This document shows, one piece after another, positions 9,967 through 21,007 of a DNA stretch of 64,000 bases (the stretch's first letter is position 1; each line of letters starts with the position of its first letter). The stretch comes from Malachius bipustulatus. Lineage: Eukaryota; Arthropoda; Insecta; Coleoptera; Melyridae. The stretch covers positions 11,014,014 to 11,078,013 of the forward strand of contig OU342638.1 in assembly GCA_910589415.1 (NCBI GenBank), given 5' to 3'. The notes under the pieces are model-generated. The model searched no databases. It was not told the DNA's origin and worked only from the letters and a program-made list of their open reading frames with translations. Made by a program: the position numbers and the translations under genes.

Positions 9967-10524
9967 ATGGAAGGCAAAGCAAGTACAAGCAAGAAAGTGG
10001 CTACGACCAGCACAGTGGCTACGACGGGAGGAGTGAGTAAGTTATTAAAGAAAAATAATAAACCTACGGCGCTCTCCAAGTTCAACTTCCTGAGCGCTTT
10101 TATTTGGATCAATTTAGAAACCATGGAGAAGAATCGGCCCTATTTAGTTCGAACATTAAAAAAAGGGTCGTCCAAGTATGGAGACAGGATAATCGCAGAT
10201 TTGGAAGAAAACACATAATTATACCTCCCCGAGAGGTTTAATGACTTCACGGACAAGCAGCTTCAAGAGCTAAGTGGTGGTCAATACGTCTTATTCAATT
10301 ATGGTAAGCAAGGAGGCAACAATTACAAACTGGAGCTCGTGAAAAAGGAAGAAGCAGAACTACATGTCATAGCAGACGAAGCGGATGGTTCGGTGGTTGA
10401 GGAGGAGCCTGCATTTGAAATACTGAGCCAATCGTCATTTACAGATGCCCAGTTATTAAATGGTACAAGTTTTTATAAATATTATTTTTTTTTAATTTTA
10501 CAAGTTTTTTTTAATAAATATTAA
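9967..10524 (+). pseudogene. Unrecognised small protein gene with one in-frame stop
   Basis: One frame from ATG 9967 runs through a Lys/Ser/Thr-rich start (about 40 residues), a compact domain (LSKFNFLSAFIWINLETMEK, RTLKKGSSKYGDRIIADLEE), a TAA at 10216-10218, and on in the same frame (LYLPERFNDFTDKQLQEL, GGQYVLFNYGKQ, NYKLELV) to an acidic tail. Only that stop interrupts it. A donor-like GTACAAG near 10463 could end an exon. I know similar short LPERF-type proteins as repeated insect genes but have no function to offer. Confidence 0.5.
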
Positions 10525-10805
10525 TTTTGTTTTGTATCTCACTTGTGACATGTAATTTTATTATATTTATTAAATAAGTTTAAATAAAACATTTATGTTT
10601 TATTTTCATACTTATGAACTGATAATTAAATTTTTTTTATGTTCTTCATTTTATTTAACAGATACGTTGACTTTTTTATATCTCACCTGGCATATTATTG
10701 TTATATTACTTATATTATAGGTACCTTGTATAGGAAATGAAAAAATAAAAAATAATAAACATTTTACTTTTTTTATTTTTATAAAATAAGTCTTACAATA
10801 CTTTT

Positions 10806-11078
10806 TTAACATCTATGATTTGCAATTCTCAAGTACATAGAAATTATTTTATTTATTTTTTTTCTCGCATATTCTTCTTTAAAACAATTGCAAGTGTCTG
10901 GACCGCAAGTAACACCATCTAATGCCCAAACACAATCTTCAAAATGGTAGCCATGTTGTGATAATAAAAGCTTTTGATTTTTATATCTATCCACAATAGC
11001 TTGAAGTTGTTTTAGCTCTTTTCTATGAGAGTTCACTAATAGATCATTGTACTTTGCAAAAAAGTCTTGTAGATCCAT
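10806..11078 (-). CDS. Unrecognised 90-residue protein with a cysteine cluster
   Basis: Starts MDLQDFFAKYNDLLV, has a helical Lys/Gln-rich middle, then CVWALDGVTCGPDTCNCFKEE and a basic C-terminus. The C-x8-C-x4-C-x-C spacing could bind a metal. Its composition looks coding against the AT-rich surroundings. It may belong with the converging gene at 9967 as part of one mobile unit; that is a guess from proximity. Confidence 0.4.
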   Translation of the reverse strand: MDLQDFFAKYNDLLVNSHRKELKQLQAIVDRYKNQKLLLSQHGYHFEDCVWALDGVTCGPDTCNCFKEEYARKKINKIISMYLRIANHRC

Positions 11079-11200
11079 CCTTGCTGTTAAACCAAGCTCT
11101 ACTAAATAAATTCTACCTTAAGTTAAAATTATATACGAAAAAAATTACATTAGTTTTTTTTTCTCTCTCCTTGTAATCATTAACTTCTTACGAATAAAAA

Positions 11201-11284
11201 AAAAGTTAGTCGGATCAACTGGGATTCGAAAACCTTACCTTTCTCCTGAATTTGCGTTCTAGCCACTTGATCCGACTAACTTTT
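11201..11284 (-). repeat. tRNA-like hairpin closed by an 18-bp perfect inverted repeat
   Basis: AAAAGTTAGTCGGATCAA (11201-11218) is the exact reverse complement of 11267-11284. On the minus strand the enclosed bases hold a B-box-like TTTTCGAATCCCA and an A-box-like CAAGTGGCTAGAACGC at the distances found in a tRNA. The anticodon stem is not clean and the outer stem is too long for a functional tRNA. It is best read as a tRNA-derived SINE head or tRNA pseudogene. Confidence 0.5.
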
Positions 11285-11437
11285 AACACATGCTTGTATG
11301 AAACGCGAATATAGCACGCTAATGACCCAATTCGGCGAACTTCGTTAAGCTCCGTTAAGCTCAGCCCTCGCCCCACTCTGGCCCCCGCTTAGCCCAGCCT
11401 CCGCCTCCGCTCATGCGCCGGAAGCGAAGTCGGTCAT

Positions 11438-11626
11438 GTTGGGCGGATGGCGGATGAGGCCGAGTCGAGAAAATACGCGATGGCCGAATGCGACCAATCA
11501 GATTCGAGAGATCCAAGCAGGACACGCCTGGTAGGCTGACGCGCATGCGCAAACAGGCTTGGTTCGACAGGGCGCATGCGTCGACAAGCCCAGGTTAGGT
11601 CTTGCCACGCCCACTTCGTGCCGTGC
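11438..11626. repeat. Dispersed GC-rich repeat, copy 1
   Basis: The stretch from GGCGGATGAGGCCGAGTCG to CACGCCCACTTCGTGCCGTG recurs almost base for base at 22629-22840, where a short extra segment is present near the end. It is non-coding and GC-rich in an AT-rich setting, with several GCGCATGCGC palindromes. No terminal repeats were identified. Confidence 0.75.
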
Positions 11627-11639
11627 AGACTAGAAACCC

Positions 11640-12112
11640 TCTATTTTAACTACTCACGTTTGTACCTTTACAATTTTTCAAGATATTTTGAAAACAAAAT
11701 TCTTAAGTCTCAACTTGGCCACCCTGTATCTTGTTTATTATCAAGATTTTGTTAGAGCAAGTAGTGTCAGATCGTAATATTTTTAAACCAAGAACCTCCC
11801 ATTTCACCACCGACCATTACTTACGGAACACCCTGTATAAATTCATCAATTTTATTATCAAAATAGCGCAGTTTTACAAAAACCATAGTATAATATTCGT
11901 CTTAAAAGTGATTTTATTTTTTTCGTGAAATTTGTTCAATTCGCTTCGCTCATTCCACAAACCTTTTCACTCACAAAATAAAACTTCACTTTCAACACTA
12001 ATATCATAAATAGCTATTTTGTGCCGAAAAATGTAATTCTCGATTTTATAGTTACCTTGAGACATTTTATTGATACCTTGACAGTTTTAGAGTATGCAAA
12101 ACATATTATGTA
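11640..12112. other. AT-rich stretch without genes
   Basis: Contains two CACCCTGTAT-type words like MITE ends, but no paired partners were found. No coding signal is seen. Confidence 0.5.
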
Positions 12113-12206
12113 CACTTAAAAAAAATATTATATAGGTACATTATATTTTCAATAAATTTTCGAAGTACTCAGTTATTAGTGAATTTCTGACAATATTATT
12201 TACACC
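12113..12206 (-). repeat. Extra copy of the Harbinger transposase 3' end
   Basis: The segment ending in TTTCGAAGTACTCAGTTATT and on to TTTACACC matches the C-terminal coding end at 16770-16833. On the minus strand it reads GVNNIV-NSLITEYFENLL with small changes. It lies directly against the 5' LTR of the Gypsy at 12207. So the same tail is present on both sides of that element, which a simple insertion does not explain. Confidence 0.75.
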
Positions 12207-12477
12207 AGTTACGAATCTATGATTCGATCACCCTGTATAATATTAAGATACTTTATACTTTATTATGTAAAGCTAGATTCCTTGGATTGTCTCAAGACTC
12301 GAGCAGCAGTTTCCATCGAATCAGCGTATTCTATATTTACCCATGAACTAACTCATCATGGAATGATGAGAAAATGTAAATGTTTCAGTTTAGAATTAAA
12401 CTCGCTTAAAGTAACTTGTGTCTTTAATTGTTTTTAATCGTTTTTAAAAACATTCCCAAAAACGTCCGAAATAAAAT
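12207..12477 (+). repeat. 5' LTR
   Basis: Begins AGTTACGAATCTATGATTCG and ends ATAAAATT, matching 16443-16717. It contains CTTTATACTTTATTATG as a possible TATA region. Confidence 0.88.
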
Positions 12478-12496
12478 TGGCGCAGTCAGTAGGATG
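12478..12496 (+). promoter_or_regulatory. Primer binding site, Ser-type
   Basis: TGGCGCAGTCAGTAGGAT starts right at the LTR end. The same type is found in the minus-strand Gypsy at 7281-7296. Confidence 0.75.
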
Positions 12497-12577
12497 AGTC
12501 ACTAACGGTTCGACAAAAATCGCGAGTTAACCCGGTCTGTGAAACAGTTTAATGTGACGAAGTTCTAACATCAAATT

Positions 12578-12811
12578 TTGGATAAATTTGGGAGAAGAGT
12601 TATTTTGAGCTCGTTGGAGGAAGACTACATCGCTAAATCCAACAACCCGGTGGCAGAGGGCAACATCGCCGAAACCATCAACCCCTTGATAGAGGACAAT
12701 ATCGCCGACGTCAAGACAACCCGGTGGCAGAGGACATCATCGCCAACACCATCAACCCCTGGTAGAGGACACACATCGCCAAAGCCAATTAGCATAAGTT
12801 TAAGGAAATGA
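12578..12811 (+). repeat. Leader with a short internal tandem repeat
   Basis: Words such as ATCGCCGA(A/C)(A/G)TCAA and AACCCGGTGGCAGAGG recur at 12640-12790 with a period near 40 bp. An open frame crosses it but shows only the repeat (NPVAEGNIAETINPL). It is taken as leader, not a gene. Confidence 0.45.
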
Positions 12812-12946
12812 AGATAATCATCATTTTAACGTGAGTCAAGTAGCAAAACTCTATTTCCATTTTTATTATTATTGATATCCCTGATTGATTAATAAAATAA
12901 ATTTCGTCTTATTAAATAATTTAATAATTTTTAAAATAATAATTTA

Positions 12947-13941
12947 ATGACTGATATTGATGAATTGATCGATAAATTAGCAAATAGTTGGAATATTACT
13001 CAAAATAATCAGAATCAATCTAGTATAAGTACTACTGTAAGTACAAATAATCAAAGTCAATCTAGCGAAACCGAAAATACAGATCAAACAATGGCAGCAA
13101 AACCAATTGAATATCAACTTCTACGTTTGTATTTAGATTCTGTTCCTCATTATGACGGAAATCCTAATACACTAAACATTTTCATCCAAGGTTGTGAAAG
13201 TTTAATAGCAAATTTTTCTGATGCAAATAATCCGGTAATTAATAATTTTTTGTACAGAGCGATACTTGGAAAATTATCAGGTAGAGCACTAACATTGCTT
13301 GGTCCCAGACCTGAACTTACCACTTGGACTCAAGTCAAAAATTTATTGACTCTATGTTTTGGTGATCAGAGAAATATTGATTGCTTGGAGCAAGATCTGA
13401 TTAATCTAAGACCCTCAAAAAATGAAACCCATTACAATTTTGGTATGCGCTGTCAAGATGCTAGAAGTTTAATAATGTCCAAATTAAATTCTCTTGAATT
13501 AACATGAGAAGAGAAAATTCTTAGAATAGATAATTATGATAAGTTAGCTTTAAGAACATTTATTAGAGGCATCCCCAATCCTATTCAGAGCATAATTCGC
13601 CTGAAAGATCCAGGTAGTCTTGAAAAAGCATGTCATTAGTCGTTGAAGAAGAAAATATCTTATACAGCCTAAATAAATCAAATAATATTAATCCTCAAAA
13701 TTCCCATAAACCAATTCAAAAATTATTTCCGGTTCATTACAAACAGCAACAAACGAACTATAATCAAAATTATCAAAGACCTCAATTTTCTAACCCTAAT
13801 TTACAAAGACCACAATTATTTTCTAATTTTAACACTCGATTTGGTCAAAATAACTACCAACCACAAAATAATTTCTTTAGACCCCCATTAGAACATAAAC
13901 AATTTTGGAAGCCAAATAATAATTTCCAGTTACAAAATTAA
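12947..13941 (+). pseudogene. gag: Gypsy gag, interrupted
   Basis: From ATG 12947: a Gln/Ser/Asn-rich start, then capsid blocks VPHYDGNPNTLNIFIQ, FLYRAILGKLSGRALTLLG, TTWTQVKNLL and QRNIDCLEQDL. A TGA at 13505-13507 interrupts it, after which the same frame continues (EEKILRIDNYDKLALRTFIRG). A shift near 13630 leads into an Asn/Gln-rich tail (QNYQRPQFSNPN) ending 13941. It assembles the particle in a live element. No zinc knuckle is seen. Confidence 0.82.
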
Positions 13942-14360
13942 AATCAGAATTAAAATCAATTTCAAAATAGTAATCCAAATCCCAGTAGAACTACTTTTAA
14001 ACCTGAACCAATGGATACTTCATCCACAGGACTTACAAGGAAAACTTTTTGTCCAAGACCCCAATTCCAACAATTATACGCACAAGACGTAAACCTAAGT
14101 AATCCTTCTTCATCGATGGAAGATCAATTATTCGAAAATAACGATCAACCTTATTATAATTATTTCGATTAAAATTACCCAAAAGATGAATTAGATTATA
14201 TTGCTGATGATCCCAACAGTTTCGAATATAATCAACAACAGGAGTCACAACAATTTATATCTGACAGTCAAAATAACCCAATGAACGAATGTTATGAGAA
14301 AAATGTAAATTTTTCCCAGGAAGAGTCTCAAACCAATCAGACATAATACAATTAAATTTA

Positions 14361-14957
14361 GTGAAAGCAAATTTGCCATACATTTACATCCCCCAATTAA
14401 ACGCAAATTTCCTTATAGATACAGGTAGTTCACGAAGTTTAATGAACCCAGATTTAGCGTATAAATTTGATAAAAAATTCATTTTTACTGAAGACTTCCA
14501 TATACAAACGGCTCATAGTATTAGCTATCACAACGAAGTCATGAATATTCCTATATTCAACATTTGTGAAGTTCCTGAAAATCATAAGTTCTATCTGTTC
14601 AAATTCAGTGAAAAATACGATGGACTTATAGGCATAGATTTATTGAAACAAATAAAAGCCTGCGTAAATATGCACGCTAAGCAAATTATTACACCCAGAG
14701 TTACTATTCCTATAATATACGAAACGGAGGAATTTACGAATTTAAAAAATAAATTAAAACTGAATAAACATATCCTGACTATTCCACCAAGAACTGAAAA
14801 AGTTGTAAAACTACCAGTTAACCAAGAAAAAGGCTTAGGATTATTAAATTATATTAAATTCGGAAATCAACTAGAATCCACGCAAGCGATAGTTAACATC
14901 AATAATTATTTTGCAATTACAACAATAATTAATTCAAGACTAATCCAGCTAAAATAG
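14361..14957 (+). pseudogene. pol: Gypsy aspartic protease and start of pol
   Basis: LIDTGSSRSLMNPDLA holds the retropepsin DTG site, and YDGLIGIDLLKQ is the second conserved block. After 14957 the frame shifts but pol-like coding runs to about 15170 (LKNFRLEHCNREEKEAI). That sequence then meets a short TATCAATATAGA repeat and the remainder of pol is gone. Confidence 0.78.
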
Positions 14958-15179
14958 AAATTAACGAACCTTTTAATGTAGAACATTTAAATATTGGAGA
15001 GTTAAATTTTGTAGAAAAAATAGAAACCGATTCTGTAGATTTTTCTCAAAATTACGATAATTCGTTAAAATCAAATTTAAAAAACTTTAGACTTGAACAT
15101 TGCAATCGCGAAGAAAAAGAAGCAATTAGAAATCTGTGTTATCAATATAGATATCAATATAGATATAGGTATCAATAAT

Positions 15180-16433
15180 TGAAACCTTTGAAAATAATAC
15201 CAAAATTCTGTCACACAATCAGTTAGCATTAGAATCTAGAATCGTGCAACTCGAACAAGTAATAAAATCGATCGAATTAGAAAAAACTGAACTCATCATT
15301 ACTTCTTAATACAAATGGTAACTTTCCAAATGATCACTGAATTCCAAATAATTTATGACATGCTGGAAAAATTAGAAGTTGCTATCACATTTGCTAAGTT
15401 GAACACATTTCACAATTCAATTCTTGATCCTCAAGATCTATTGAAAGAAATACAAATAATGATAGAAGGGCCATTTAACGAAGAATAGACTAGCTTTTAA
15501 ACCAACTCTAAGCAATTTGCTACTTATGGAAAAAACTCTAAATATAAAGAGTTACAGTAAACAAAACAAAATTATAATGATTTTAGAAATTCCGATTGTA
15601 GAAGACGAGGTTTATAATTATTATTATCATTTATATCCTTTACCGACACCAGTCCGGAATTCCTTTAAAACAATTTTACCAGAGTCCAAATACCTCATCC
15701 TAAATGAGCAAAGCTACATGTTTTCGAACGAAAAATGTCAAGAAGTCGTCAAGAACGAATACCTATGTCATGAAACAAACCCACAGAAAATTCGAGAAGA
15801 TGAAAAATGTCCCTGTGAAATCCAGATATTGAGATTCGCAAACAACATAACAAACTGTCGACAAGTGTCAACCGAGATTGAAGATATATCAAAGTACAGA
15901 AATTGGAAAATAATCAGTGGATTGTGATATCTCCAGAAAACTCAGTGGCTATTCAATTGTGTGGTACAAATTCGGAAAATATCCCGCTCAAAGGTACCTA
16001 TGTGTTAGAATTAAGCCCTTATTGTGAAGTGAAAATCAAAGACATGAAAATAAAAACTTATCAGAATATTCAAAATAGGAACAAATTAATTGAACTTCCG
16101 AAATTAGACCTTGAATTTAATCAAATGGAAAATTCCATTGTAAAATTTAAATCTTTAAAATTAGATTCTGTAAATCTTGATGAAATCAAAAGTATACAAG
16201 GAGCTTTGGAAATTCAAAACAACAAATTGGATAGTGTATCCAAAGTACCTATACATTTTAATAGAATAAGTTTTTGGACAATTATGCTTTATGTTATATT
16301 AATTTGCTTAATCATTTATGTTTTATATTATCTATATGTTAATAAGTTTAAGAAAATTCTAATGCCGGAAACTCGGGTTCAACCAGAATTAAAAATTACG
16401 AACCCAGTGGCTAACTCCAGGGTTCTTCTCTAG
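15180..16433 (+). pseudogene. env: Env-like region of an errantivirus-type Gypsy
   Basis: Two overlapping frames (15517-15927 and 15903-16433) together resemble the 3' gene of errantiviruses. There is a cysteine-bearing ectodomain (CPCEIQILRFANNITNC), then a long hydrophobic membrane anchor near the end (FWTIMLYVILICLIIYVLYY) and a short cytoplasmic tail. The stretch 15180-15510 has broken upstream coding with helical TQLEQVIKSIELEKT-like content. It is frameshifted and truncated, so not functional. Family assignment rests on position and architecture. Confidence 0.65.
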
Positions 16434-16442
16434 GGATGGAGG

Positions 16443-16717
16443 AGTTACGAATCTATGATTCGATCACCCTGTATAATATTAATATACTTTATACTTTCTT
16501 ATGTAAAGCTAGATTCCTTGGATTGTCTCAAGACTCGAGCAGCAGTTTCCATCGAATCAGCGTATTCTATATTTACCCATGAACTAACTCATCATGGAAT
16601 GATGAGAAAATGTATTGTTTTAGTTTCAGTTTAGAATTAAACTCGCTTAAAGTAACTTGTGTCTTTAATTGTTTTTAATCGTTTTTAAAAACATTCCCAA
16701 AAACGTCAAATAAAATT
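16443..16717 (+). repeat. 3' LTR
   Basis: Matches 12207-12477 with a few substitutions, a small insertion (ATGTATTGTTTTAGTTTCAG against ATGTAAATGTTTCAG) and a 3-bp indel near the end. CACC follows. Confidence 0.88.
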
Positions 16718-16773
16718 CACCTTATTATTATACTTATTATTACACAATATTATAATATACATACTTATTATAT

Positions 16774-17931
16774 TTACAATAAATTTTCGAAGTATTCAGT
16801 TATTAATGAATTTCTGACAATATTATTTACACCTCCACGATTATTATTTTCGTTGATAACTGGCACATGAGCAACAAAGTTAACAGCTTCTTCTGCTTCT
16901 TCATTTACAGGTGGTACCAGATCGTTCATATTACAAGCAATATTATGTAGCACTGCCGTTGCCACCACTATTGCCTCCACTTTGTGGAATTGTAAACGAA
17001 TTCCTAATGCTAAAATTGAGAATCGTCTTTTCCAAACTCCAAAACACCTCTCAATCGAATTTCGTGATCTAATCAAAGATTCATTGTACAGCTGCTCCGC
17101 AGGAGTATTTGGATTACCCAAAGGGGTCATCAAATATGGCTTAATCCCATAGCCATTATCTCCAATTAAGAGACTATTTCCATAAGTTCCCCTTTCAAAA
17201 TCAGTTCCCAATCTTGAATTTCGGAATATCTGGGAATCATGTGTTGATGTCGACATACAATATTTTGGATTTTCAATGTGCTATTGCACACACATTGCAC
17301 ATTAAATTAAAAAAAAAAACTTTTCTATTTCTAAATGTTTCTGCATTATCACCTCCTGGAGACTGTATTTTAATGTGGGTACAGTCTACTGCTCCTATAC
17401 ATCGCAGAAATATGGAAAAAACCTCGGCGTATCTCCCAGAGTTCTTCATTCGTTTCAGGCATTCTTATATATATTATGTAGGCCGAAGACTTGCAATTGC
17501 CCTGGAGACTTTATGAATAGCTCTACTTGCAGTAGATTCATCCACGTCACTAAAATCACCAGCTACTTGCAAAATCGATCCAGTAGCAAAGAATCTTAGC
17601 GTGAGAATTACCATCTCAGCTGCAGATAAGGCATATGGTTCCTACAAAAAATTATAATATTCACTTCATATGTTTAAAATTATATTTAGAAGAGCCTTAA
17701 TTACCTATCAGTTCTTGAAGAAATTTCTCCTGATATTTGTTCTGCAACAAATTGTACAACTTCCTTGGATAAACGGAACCTCTCCTTGAATTCCTTATCA
17801 TTCCACTTATTGAAATGATTGTCCCGGTTTTGATTTTGAGATCTTGCCCCTGGATGCTCCACAGCATCATATAATTGGAGAAAATCTTCGTCGTCCGTTA
17901 ACTCCAGTTCTAATAAATTATGGACATCCAT
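16774..17931 (-). pseudogene. PIF/Harbinger transposase, decayed
   Basis: The minus-strand N-terminal exon (17704-17931) starts MDVHNLLELELTDDEDF and ends at a GTAATT donor. After a roughly 59-bp intron (acceptor TTTTTTGTAG at about 17645), a frame with AAEMVILTLRFFATGSILQ and VDESTASRAIHKVSRAI follows, then GAVDCTHIKIQSPGGDN (first catalytic Asp). After a shift in an A-run near 17310, LIGDNGYGIKPYLMTPL gives the second Asp and RNSIERCFGVWKRRF the Glu of the DDE triad. At least three frame breaks disable it. The C-terminal end is also duplicated at 12113-12206. Confidence 0.85.
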
Positions 17932-19647
17932 TATTAATTACAGATTATTCTTATATTAATCACAATTATAATAACAACAAATATTATATGTTGTAATGAA
18001 GTCGTGTAATTTCGCCTTCATTTTACAACAATAAATTAACAAATAGAAATAGATTCAATTTTATAAAAAAATAATTATTTCCGATCCATTCACTAAAATC
18101 AAAGACTCATTAAATTTTATAGATAAGCCCGGTTGTTGTTGAAATTCACGAAGTTTTGAGATTTTTTATGCATTCGCAAATTTTAGTGGTACCTAATTCG
18201 GTGCATTTTAGAGTCAATTCATGACAGTAATCAACCCAGAGTCAACGTAAAAACGCCGATTACCATTTTTTCTTCGCGATAGCCACCGAAAAATAAGATA
18301 GGGAGAGTATAAATACGGGCAGATTTGAACGCTCAGTCTCTCTTTTTCTCCGGCGACGTTCCCGCTAGTTGCCGAACCGTTGAAGCCAGAATAAAGTCCC
18401 GCTACGAACCAAGTGATTTTTGAAGTGTTAAGAAAGCCCTAGTGCATCTCATAACCGTCAGTCAACCGAAACCGAGGTAGGTGCCCGATTTAATTCAATT
18501 AATTCGCCGTAGATATCCTAATCCTCTTCATACCCGCTCTCCGGTTATTCCCGACGCCCATCGCCACCCTCGAAGGTCATAGAAAGGTCCGCTAGTACTT
18601 CTAGACGTAAGATAGGCAGTAAAAGCGGTTCCCCCTGTGACTGGGAAGCTGAGACCGGCGATTAACCCCGCACCTAAGAGATTTCCATCATAACCAACTC
18701 TCCCAGATCTCTCACCGCACCCCCGCACCATAATCCATGTAGTTAGGCAACCGTATCTCGAATAGAGGCATCTAGTTCTAGGAAATCAATTCATATTTTT
18801 GTCAAGCCAGTCGTTGATCTCATTCGCTCTCACATAACTGTTTATCCCTGATAAAGTTTGAACTTTTTTACCGCAGCCCTTAAGAGCATTAAGTCACCCT
18901 GCATAATTATTTGGGTTATTAAAGTGTATATTTTAATTTCATTGTTTTTGCATTTCATTACCGTTAATCTATTATTCGAAGTGATCTTAATTTCTTTTTA
19001 TTGAATTTCATTACCGTTAATTTATTATTCGAATTGATATTATTTTATGTAAATAAAGCATTGTTATTAATTATAACTGGACGAGTTCATCATCATCCCC
19101 ATTATTTCATACCGATCCTAATAATTATATTTTATTTAATAAACCTGCCATATTCTGAGATCCCCGCACCACCGCATTAACATAAATAAGCCTCGTTCAT
19201 CTGTGCCTACCGTCGGCCCCAGCACCAACACCAGTACCGTGTATCCGACGCTCCAACCGCCCGTCGAGCCGAGCGTATCGGCACAGGCCGCCGGCAGGAA
19301 TACGTAGGTAGCACCAGCACCGATCTCGCATCAACTCGCTTACAGCTCCGCTCTTATGCCGGCTCCACACGTTGGCCCAACACCGGCAAATCAGTGCCAA
19401 CACGAACGTGTGGACGGTAAGTTCGTCTCGATTGCCCAAACATTCGGCCAACTGACCGAAGTTTGTCTGCGTTCGCCTCGCTGTCGGCAAATGCACGAAT
19501 TCAAAGAGATTCGGCTATCGTCACATTCGCTCTATTTGACGCTGCCCACACGTTGGCCCGTTCGATCTTGTCATTTACGCTCGACTATTCACTGCACAGT
19601 GCAGTGTATTTACGGTAATAACTGAAATTAAAATAAATACAACAACA

Positions 19648-19764
19648 ATGACAACCTGGAATGACGAAAGAGTTTTCCAGTTTCTCGAACTTTATCAAAG
19701 TGAACCAATGATATGGGACCCGAAAAATAAATTTCATAAAGATAAGAACAAGGTTCCTGAATAA
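19648..19764 (+). pseudogene. MADF-domain protein fragment
   Basis: ATG 19648 gives MTTWNDERVFQFLELYQSEP-MIWDPKNKFHKDKNKVPE then stop. The W-x-D/E...FL-LY-x-EP-x-W-D/N-P pattern is the start of a MADF domain (Myb/SANT-like DNA-binding). Only the first helix or so is present. The same sequence is inverted at 58590-60980, split there by other insertions, so this is element-borne and not a host gene. Confidence 0.65.
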
Positions 19765-20122
19765 TAACATACGGCTACTTACTAAATTTATTTTTTATGA
19801 GTAGGATCAACACTAAAATTAGTAATTACCAAAAAAAGTTTTCATAACTCTTTTTTTATGAAATATAGGTAAGAAACAAATAGCCAAGTCCTCGGCCCAA
19901 TTTAATAATTACACATAAAAAAAGGCTATTCCTTGGAAAATGTAATTTTCATTATGATTTTTGAATATGTTGTTAGAACCAATGCTAGTTGTAAAATACC
20001 AATATGCACCAACGAAAGCCTTGTGCGTTTTACGTAATGAGCAAAAAGAAAAAAAAATACATTATTATGAAATTTCCAAATTGAAATGATTAGTTTGCCT
20101 TACAAAGTAAAACATACTTATA

Positions 20123-21007
20123 CAGGGTGGGGCGCGACGAACGCCTCGATCTGTGTAGCCTAAATCGTGCACGATTAAAAAAAAATTAAATTGGGTCTTA
20201 TACAGGGTCGTAGTGTCTACAACTTAAAATTATTTTGAAGTATACAGCATGTCCCATATGAGAGTGACATATCAAAGTTATGTTTTTTTAAATGGAATGC
20301 TCCTATGTTATTGCATTTTTAGATTGTCTGAGAAGAAAAAATAAGATTGGCTTTTACAGTTGGTGTTTAAATTCAGAAGTTTGTGAGTTATAAACAAGTG
20401 AAAATCGTCGTTTTTGAAGTTCAAGGCCCTGTACCACGAAAACGGGTCAAGATAGAGAAAAACGGCTTACATGTCCCTATTTTAACTTTTTGTGTACTAT
20501 CCTATGATGTAGATAAAATGTTTATACAGGGTGATAAAAAAATTGGAAAAAATCTGAGATTTCTCCACGCGTCGCCAAATAAGAAAAAACAAAGAACGTA
20601 CAAATGTTTCTGTACCATAGGACAGTAAATAAAAAGTTAAAACAGGGACATGTAAGCCGTTTTTCTCTATCTTGAGCCGTTTTCGTTGTACAGGGCCTTG
20701 AACTTCGAAAATTGCGATTTTCACTTGTTTATAACTCAGAAACTTTTCAATTTACATCAACACCAACTGTAAAAACCAATCTTATTCTTTCTTCTCAGAT
20801 AATCTAAAAATGCGATAACATAGTTAGGAGCATTCTGTTTAAAAAAACATAACTTTGATATGCCACTGTCATATGGGACATGCTGTATAGTAAAAAATAA
20901 TTTTAAGTTATAGGCACTACGACCCTGTATAAGACTCAATTTAATTATTTTTTAATTGTGCACGATTTAGGCTACACAGACCGAGGCGTTCGTCGCGCCC
21001 CACCCTG
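20123..21007. mobile_element. Concentric foldback MITE
   Basis: An 885-bp palindrome flanked by TA, with ends CAGGGTGGGGCGCG...CGCCCCACCCTG. Further TA-flanked pairs lie inside at the same centre: CAGGGTCGTAGTG...CACTACGACCCTG (20203-20927), CAGCATGTCCC...GGGACATGCTG (20245-20885), and inverted GGCCCTGTA...TACAGGGCC (20426-20697). The central 60 bp are not palindromic. Related arms recur at 57033-58308. Translations across it are artefacts. Confidence 0.82.

Larger units (their letters stand above)
12207..16717 (+). mobile_element. Ty3/Gypsy errantivirus-like element with most of pol deleted
   Basis: Two related LTRs, AGTTACGA...AAAATT, flank a 3.96-kb interior with a Ser-type primer site, gag, protease and an env-like region. 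RT, RNase H and integrase are missing. CACC lies on both outer sides (12203-12206 and 16718-16721), as expected of a 4-bp target duplication. The LTRs differ by several substitutions and indels, and gag and protease carry stops, so the copy is old and non-autonomous. Confidence 0.88.

Noticed and set aside
12578..12811. Small gene between primer site and gag of the second Gypsy
   Set aside because: The frame consists of a short tandem repeat in the leader and has no independent support.
20383..20724. Two similar short frames on opposite strands sharing EVQGPVPRKRVKIEKNGLHV
   Set aside because: The likeness is the foldback itself read on both strands.
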